A stretch of DNA of 29,603 bases, taken from NCBI GenBank assembly GCA_963580245.1, contig CAUZJO010000052.1, positions 1-29,603 on the forward strand, given 5' to 3'. Under the pieces are notes generated by a model. It was not told where the DNA came from and searched no databases. It saw only the letters and a program-made list of their open reading frames with translations. Below, one piece after another: positions 25,421 through 29,603 of the stretch (position 1 is its first letter; each line of letters opens with the position of its first letter). This DNA comes from CAUZJO01 sp963580245. GTDB lineage: Bacteria > Sumerlaeota > Sumerlaeia > MVZB01. Position numbers and translations under genes: made by a program.

Positions 25421-25629
25421 TGTTCTTCACACGCTACGAAGGCTTGACGATCGCAACCGAAGGAACTGTACCTCAATAATATGCCTTTGCGTCACCAAAT
25501 CAAGCAACTCATCAACTCAACCGTCCCAAGGAGGGCCCCTCTCGGCCTGTTTTCTGGAACCTATTTTGAACCTGCCTTATCTGATCACCCTAAGGCACGT
25601 ACTCCAGACAAGGAAGAGAGGGAAGCAGT

Positions 25630-27420
25630 ATGCGAAAAGGGTTGAAACTAACCCTTGCGACGGTTGCTGTCGCTTTGATTTCTGTACCGCTTATGGCCAT
25701 GGCGCCAACGGTAGAGGAACTGCCCGATCCAATCGTCAGTGACGACTTGGGCGTGACCCAGGGGAATGGACCGGTGGATAATGAATTCGTCTTCCCGGAC
25801 GCGTTCGATATCACCAATCGGGCCAATGATTCGGACAACGGGCCCGTCAGCCCGCTGATGTGGTCTTACTCCGGTGGTGGCAAATACAACATCAACGGCG
25901 TGGCCCCGCTTGATCTTGGGACCGAGGATCCGGTCTTACCGGGTGCCAAATCGTTCCAAGATCAGGATCTGGACACCGGTAACCCCGGCCAGGACGCCAG
26001 TGCCGCCACGGTTACCGTGCGTAACGTGGACCTGTCCCCGATTGGTGGTCCAAACACTGATCCGGGCGGCAACAATGCGGAAGGCATTGTGGCGTCGGAG
26101 ACCGAGGTGGTGATGGTGTTCGTCTCGGACGGCGAACTCTCGGCCATGACCGAGATGGTCATCTACACGCAGAATGATGGCGTGGATCAACTCTCGCCCG
26201 GGTCTGCTCCCCGGACGACGGTCAGTACGTTCGTCCCGGGCACGGGACCGGCGGATTGGCGGTTCGCTCAGGGGTTTGTCGGGTTCGGAACGGTGACAGA
26301 TGCTGGAACTACCGATCAGATGTGTATGACGGTGACGGCCACCGGCCTGAACGACGGTGAGTGGTACAGCCCCTACGGGGCGACCGGCAACCAGAATGCC
26401 TCGGGTGTGGACCTGACCGACAATTCGGTCTATGATTTCCGGTTCAACACCACGACCAATCAGGGAACTGTCGGGAACGTACCGCTGATCAGCTTCATCC
26501 TGGACAACTCCGACCCGGATGATCCGTTCGGCGCCGCGAACGCCTACAACCAAGAGACGTTCTTCCTGGACAACATTGGCGGTGCTAACTCGCCTGCGAG
26601 TACAGGTGGATTTGGTCGGCCGTCCCATTCGGTCTGGTTCGCGCCTTCCGCGGTCGGCACGCCGCAGTGGCGTAACGGGGCCTTTACCGCGGGCAATGAC
26701 GTGATCAACGACTTCCGCATCCGGTTCCGCGTCTTCGATCTCGATGGCGGCGGCTGGAATGCTGAAGCCGACTTGGGTCAGGTCTGCCTGACGGGCTATG
26801 ACTGGGCCAGGTGGAACCTTGGCGACATGGCGGTTGTGTCTAACGAATACGACGTGACCGACATCAGCATAGCCACGAGTGCGACAAATGGTACCCATAC
26901 GGTCGCCGGGTTTGTCAGCAATATCGCCTTCAGCGGCGGTAATGTGACAGTTACCCCGTCTGATGCTGGTGGCTATACCAACGAGTTGGTCGGCTTCACG
27001 CCAGGTGACACAAACAATCCGTTGACGACAGGTGGAGCGGATGTTCTGGACAACTACCCGGTTCCGCAGCAGGAAGACGCGGTCTTCGTGCACAGGGTCT
27101 GGGTGGCCGCGACTGCGGGCTCGCCGCTTGACCTTCTCAGGCATGGGACGGATAATCCGACCCAGGAAAACATCAGCCTGACGGTCCAGACGGCCGGCAT
27201 GGGCGCGGTTGGCATGCCAACGACGGGTGCTGCACAAGAGTACCTCGCCTTCACGGCAGGCAACAGCGTCACCGAGTCGACTCTGGAGGGTCACAACAGG
27301 TTGCGTCCGCGGATGGACATCATCTGCAACACGGCGTTGTCCTTCAACGGCGAGTCGTCGAATACGGGCGGCATCATCCTCGAGAGGATGAGTGTCGACG
27401 TCGTCAACTTCGCCCAATAG
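25630..27420 (+). CDS. Large secreted protein of unknown function
   Basis: 596 aa. A clear signal peptide (MRKGLKLTLATVAVALISVP, cleavage probably after LMAMA near residue 25) precedes a protein rich in Asp, Gly, Asn and Thr, with very few cysteines and basic residues and no further membrane segment. Aspartate-glycine turns such as DNSDPDDPFG and FDLDGGGW could bind calcium, but no strict repeat is seen. No family recognised. The composition fits an exported, beta-rich surface or extracellular protein. GAGGGAAG precedes the ATG, two candidate promoters and a long leader lie upstream, and a strong terminator follows, so it is a single-gene unit that looks well expressed. Its codon use is less GC-skewed than that of the neighbours. 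Confidence 0.85.
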   Translation: MRKGLKLTLATVAVALISVPLMAMAPTVEELPDPIVSDDLGVTQGNGPVDNEFVFPDAFDITNRANDSDNGPVSPLMWSYSGGGKYNINGVAPLDLGTEDPVLPGAKSFQDQDLDTGNPGQDASAATVTVRNVDLSPIGGPNTDPGGNNAEGIVASETEVVMVFVSDGELSAMTEMVIYTQNDGVDQLSPGSAPRTTVSTFVPGTGPADWRFAQGFVGFGTVTDAGTTDQMCMTVTATGLNDGEWYSPYGATGNQNASGVDLTDNSVYDFRFNTTTNQGTVGNVPLISFILDNSDPDDPFGAANAYNQETFFLDNIGGANSPASTGGFGRPSHSVWFAPSAVGTPQWRNGAFTAGNDVINDFRIRFRVFDLDGGGWNAEADLGQVCLTGYDWARWNLGDMAVVSNEYDVTDISIATSATNGTHTVAGFVSNIAFSGGNVTVTPSDAGGYTNELVGFTPGDTNNPLTTGGADVLDNYPVPQQEDAVFVHRVWVAATAGSPLDLLRHGTDNPTQENISLTVQTAGMGAVGMPTTGAAQEYLAFTAGNSVTESTLEGHNRLRPRMDIICNTALSFNGESSNTGGIILERMSVDVVNFAQ

Positions 27421-27466
27421 GGGCTAGTTGGAGATCGAACGTCTAATCGACTCATGTCAATTAACT

Positions 27467-27508
27467 GGGGTAATAGGTCGCAAGACTTATTACCCCTTTT
27501 TCTATTTT
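27467..27508 (+). terminator. Rho-independent terminator after the secreted protein gene
   Basis: A 13-bp stem, GGGGTAATAGGTC (27467-27479) with GACTTATTACCCC (27484-27496), one G-T pair, is closed by a GCAA tetraloop and followed by TTTTTCTATTTT. It lies 46 bp past the stop codon. Confidence 0.93.
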
Positions 27509-27672
27509 CGAGGTTTCTTTTGACGATTCACCCAGGCGGCCTCGCAGCGCCTTGGGGACAGACGGGCTTTCCGACCCATGCTTGTGACCCGAGCGGCTTT
27601 CCCATAAGATGGCCCGCGTGAGGGAACGGCAAACGAGAACAGACGGACGGTGCGCCGGGGAGGGACGGCTCC

Positions 27673-29343
27673 ATGTGGCTGGATGACCTTCCGCTGCTGT
27701 GCTGTCCGGCGTGCGGCGGCGGTCTGAATTGCCGGCCGGAGGCGGGTGCTCGATACTTTCCCCCCGGCTTCGACCCGCAATTGATGGCATGGGAAGGCCG
27801 GCTCGAATGCGCCGATTGCGGAGCCGACTATCCCATACTCGAGGGCGTGGCCTGCCTGACCGATCTCGGCCCGGCCTGGCTCACGCCGCTCAGGGAAATG
27901 GAGAGTCGCCTCGCCCTGACGCTTCGCACCCTCGAACCGCGCCGCTGGGAGCGGGGCCGCGCCGCCGCCTACGACAGCCAGGAGCAAACTGTCCAGGCCC
28001 AGATGGAAGCCCTATTCGCCGCGGCCGTGGACGAAATCGATTTCTCCCGCCGCCCACTGATCCTGGACGTGGGGGCGGGACCCTGCCGGACGACCGAATT
28101 GTTCCAGCGGCTCGGCGCACGCACGGTTGTCCTGGACGCCGATCTGGGTCAGCTGCGCTATCTCTCCTTTGAAGGCATCGACCCCGCCAACACGCCGGCT
28201 TACCGCTATCCCGACTCCGGCGCCCAGTTCTACTTCAAGGAACCGCGCCGAATGCAGCGCTACTTCACTCGCGTCTTTGGCGACGTGGGTGATCTTCCCT
28301 TTCCCAGCGGCGCGTTCGATGTGGTCTTCTGCCGGTCGGTGCTCCACCACCTCGACGACCACGCACGCACGATGCGCGAGATGGCGCGCGTGCTCAAACC
28401 GGGCGGCCGGATGGTCTTCTGCGCCGAACCGATCCGCTCGCCGCTCGAGAGCGAGGAGGATTGTTACGATCACTGCGTTCAGCGCGAGGAGGGCATGAAC
28501 GAGCGGGTGTGGCCGCTCGCGCGATTCCTCGATCCCATCCGCCCTTTCGCCCGAAATATCGTGATCAAGGTTTGGCCGAATCCGCCTACCCGCCGGCTGC
28601 GACGCCTGGTGCCGGTTGTGGCGGCCTGGCTGGCGCGGCGGATAGGTCCTGGCGCACGCGTGAGCGGCTGGAAATTACCGTGCCTGCACTTCGTGAACGC
28701 ATCAATCAACATCTTCGCCGAGCGCGACGCCCGCCCGATCAACCGTCCCGGCGCGGCCGGCGAGCTAAAGGATGAGCAGGCCGCGGATGACCTTCGAGAA
28801 CTGACCGAGCTGTTCCGCGTCGCTCCGGGTCAGATCGAGGAGGGCGTGGTCGACCTGCCCCGTAAACGGGAGGTGGTGGGCCGCATCCGCCGCCAGCTCC
28901 TGGCGCGTCATGCTCAGTCGCCCACTCGGCGCGACCTGGCCCAGAGCCAGATCCACGAACTCGATCGCGGTTGGCTGGAGACCGTCCAGCACGAGGGGGG
29001 AGTCGGCCGGCGGATGGCCCGCGAAGCGGCGTGCACGCTCGGCATGGAGACCGGAGAGAAGCGCGACATGCTGCGCCTGCGCGTCGCCCGCGTTGGGCCG
29101 GTTCCGACGCGTCTGGCGATCTGGGCCAACGGACGAAAATGCCCATCGGTCGAACTGGCAAGCACCTCATGGGTCGAGTCACGCCTCCCCCTGTTCGGCC
29201 TCAAGGAACCGGTGGCAACCATCCGCCTGCGCGCCGAATCCCCCAGCTCGAGTTTCCCCGGTTCAAACCCTCCCGATTCAGATCAAGCGGCCGATCCGGA
29301 GATCATCGTCGCCTTCGTGGCCCTTGAAACATTCGAGGACTAA
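27673..29343 (+). CDS. SAM-dependent methyltransferase with N-terminal Trm112-like zinc ribbon
   Basis: 556 aa. Residues 8-62 form a Trm112-like zinc ribbon: CPAC (11-14) and CADC (46-49), followed by GADYPILEGVACL. A class I methyltransferase domain follows at about 95-350, with the SAM glycine loop ILDVGAGPCRTTELF (130-144), acidic VVLDAD (152-157), and FDVVFCRSVLHHLDDHARTM (215-234), then ARVLKPGGRMVFCAEP. Such proteins often modify small molecules, quinones or cell-surface sugars; no substrate is evident. About 200 further residues (from 355) form an Arg/Glu-rich C-terminal part that I do not recognise. GGGGAGGG lies about 9 nt before the ATG. No clear operon partner. Confidence 0.85.
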   Translation: MWLDDLPLLCCPACGGGLNCRPEAGARYFPPGFDPQLMAWEGRLECADCGADYPILEGVACLTDLGPAWLTPLREMESRLALTLRTLEPRRWERGRAAAYDSQEQTVQAQMEALFAAAVDEIDFSRRPLILDVGAGPCRTTELFQRLGARTVVLDADLGQLRYLSFEGIDPANTPAYRYPDSGAQFYFKEPRRMQRYFTRVFGDVGDLPFPSGAFDVVFCRSVLHHLDDHARTMREMARVLKPGGRMVFCAEPIRSPLESEEDCYDHCVQREEGMNERVWPLARFLDPIRPFARNIVIKVWPNPPTRRLRRLVPVVAAWLARRIGPGARVSGWKLPCLHFVNASINIFAERDARPINRPGAAGELKDEQAADDLRELTELFRVAPGQIEEGVVDLPRKREVVGRIRRQLLARHAQSPTRRDLAQSQIHELDRGWLETVQHEGGVGRRMAREAACTLGMETGEKRDMLRLRVARVGPVPTRLAIWANGRKCPSVELASTSWVESRLPLFGLKEPVATIRLRAESPSSSFPGSNPPDSDQAADPEIIVAFVALETFED

Positions 29344-29481
29344 CAAGCCAAGGCCTTGCGCGTCCGGGATCGTCCATCCGCCCCCTGGGGATGAACGGCT
29401 CGTATATTCCGCCCACGGCTGAGGGGATCAGCGAGTGATATCAAGCACCTGAGTTGAGCGTGGATTGGCGGCTTGCGGGTG

Positions 29482-29503
29482 CATCTCGCGGATCCGGGAG
29501 ATG
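29482..29503. repeat. Hairpin palindrome, GATCC-centred (copy 2)
   Basis: CATCTC (29482-29487) and GAGATG (29498-29503) enclose CGGATCCG, itself palindromic. Core matches the hairpin at 9842-9878 with a few substitutions, while flanks differ. The surrounding 29,344-29,531 holds no supported gene. Confidence 0.65.
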
Positions 29504-29531
29504 GTTGTTGGGGGCGTAGTTGGCAGGGGGG

Positions 29532-29603
29532 TCAGTTTTGTGACCAGAGGCGGTCCCATTCTTCGTTGAAGATCGCCACGCACAGGGCCAGGACCGGCGC
29601 GAT
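29532..29603 (-). CDS. 3' end of an unidentified gene cut by the window edge
   Basis: The last 23 codons and a TGA stop of a minus-strand frame are visible, reading IAPVLALCVAIFNEEWDRLW then SQN. It looks protein-like: a hydrophobic stretch followed by an amphipathic acidic-aromatic end, as in a membrane protein with a cytoplasmic tail. Too short to assign. Confidence 0.4.
   Translation of the reverse strand: MAPVLALCVAIFNEEWDRLWSQN

Larger units (their letters stand above)
24990..25629. other. Gene-free leader region upstream of the large secreted protein
   Basis: About 640 bp with no supported gene; short frames overlap the promoter signals and show no family likeness. A hairpin CTCGCC-N8-GGCGAG lies soon after the SGNH-like stop (about 25,026-25,046) but has no T-tract. 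The rest holds two candidate promoters and one candidate structured RNA, listed separately. Base composition is visibly more AT-rich around 25,370-25,600 than in the flanking genes. Confidence 0.6.

Noticed and set aside
25936..27417. Long minus-strand frame opposite the secreted protein gene
   Set aside because: Arg/Val-rich antisense shadow. The plus-strand gene has a signal peptide, ribosome binding site, promoters and terminator.

Overview
The window is a GC-rich piece of a Gram-negative-type bacterial chromosome. I could not identify the organism. Signal peptides, a lipoprotein-like gene, a RAYT transposase with REP-like palindromes, a 23S-IVS-type four-helix-bundle gene and a triple-CHRD secreted protein together suggest a free-living, respiring member of a poorly sampled phylum (Planctomycetota, Sumerlaeota, Hydrogenedentota and the FCB group are possible). 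This is inference only.

Left two thirds (about 470-20,910, all on the minus strand, read right to left): a complete 14-subunit NADH:quinone oxidoreductase (complex I) locus. The order is nuoA, B, C, D, E, F, G, H, I, J, K, N, L, M, with nuoC and nuoD separate and nuoN ahead of nuoL. A sigma70-like promoter lies about 150 bp upstream of nuoA. The iron-sulfur ligands of NuoB, E, F, G and I and the key charged membrane residues of NuoK, L, M and N are present, so the enzyme looks functional.

The notable feature is that five junctions of this locus carry unrelated DNA: (1) nuoB/nuoC, a truncated HEPN-like reading frame followed by a small BolA-like gene; (2) nuoE/nuoF, a four-helix-bundle (23S-IVP family) gene framed by inverted repeats; (3) nuoF/nuoG, a RAYT transposase framed by inverted REP-like palindromes; (4) nuoI/nuoJ, a purB-type adenylosuccinate lyase gene plus a cluster of six different palindromes; (5) nuoL/nuoM, a secreted triple-CHRD protein followed by a long hairpin with a T-tract that looks like an intrinsic terminator placed before nuoM.

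Right third (21,533 to the end, mostly plus strand): a YmdB-type metallophosphoesterase, a divergent ModA-like solute-binding protein, a small Pro/Gly/Met-rich membrane peptide (minus strand), a membrane-anchored SGNH-hydrolase-like protein, a large unrecognised secreted protein with two candidate promoters, a possible structured leader RNA and a clear terminator, then a methyltransferase with an N-terminal Trm112-like zinc ribbon. The 3' end of a minus-strand gene enters at the right edge.

I saw no rRNA, tRNA or CRISPR array. The most interesting observations are the repeated interruption of the complex I operon, the inverted-repeat-bounded IVS-like cassette outside rRNA, the terminator before nuoM, and the candidate pseudoknotted RNA near 25,310.
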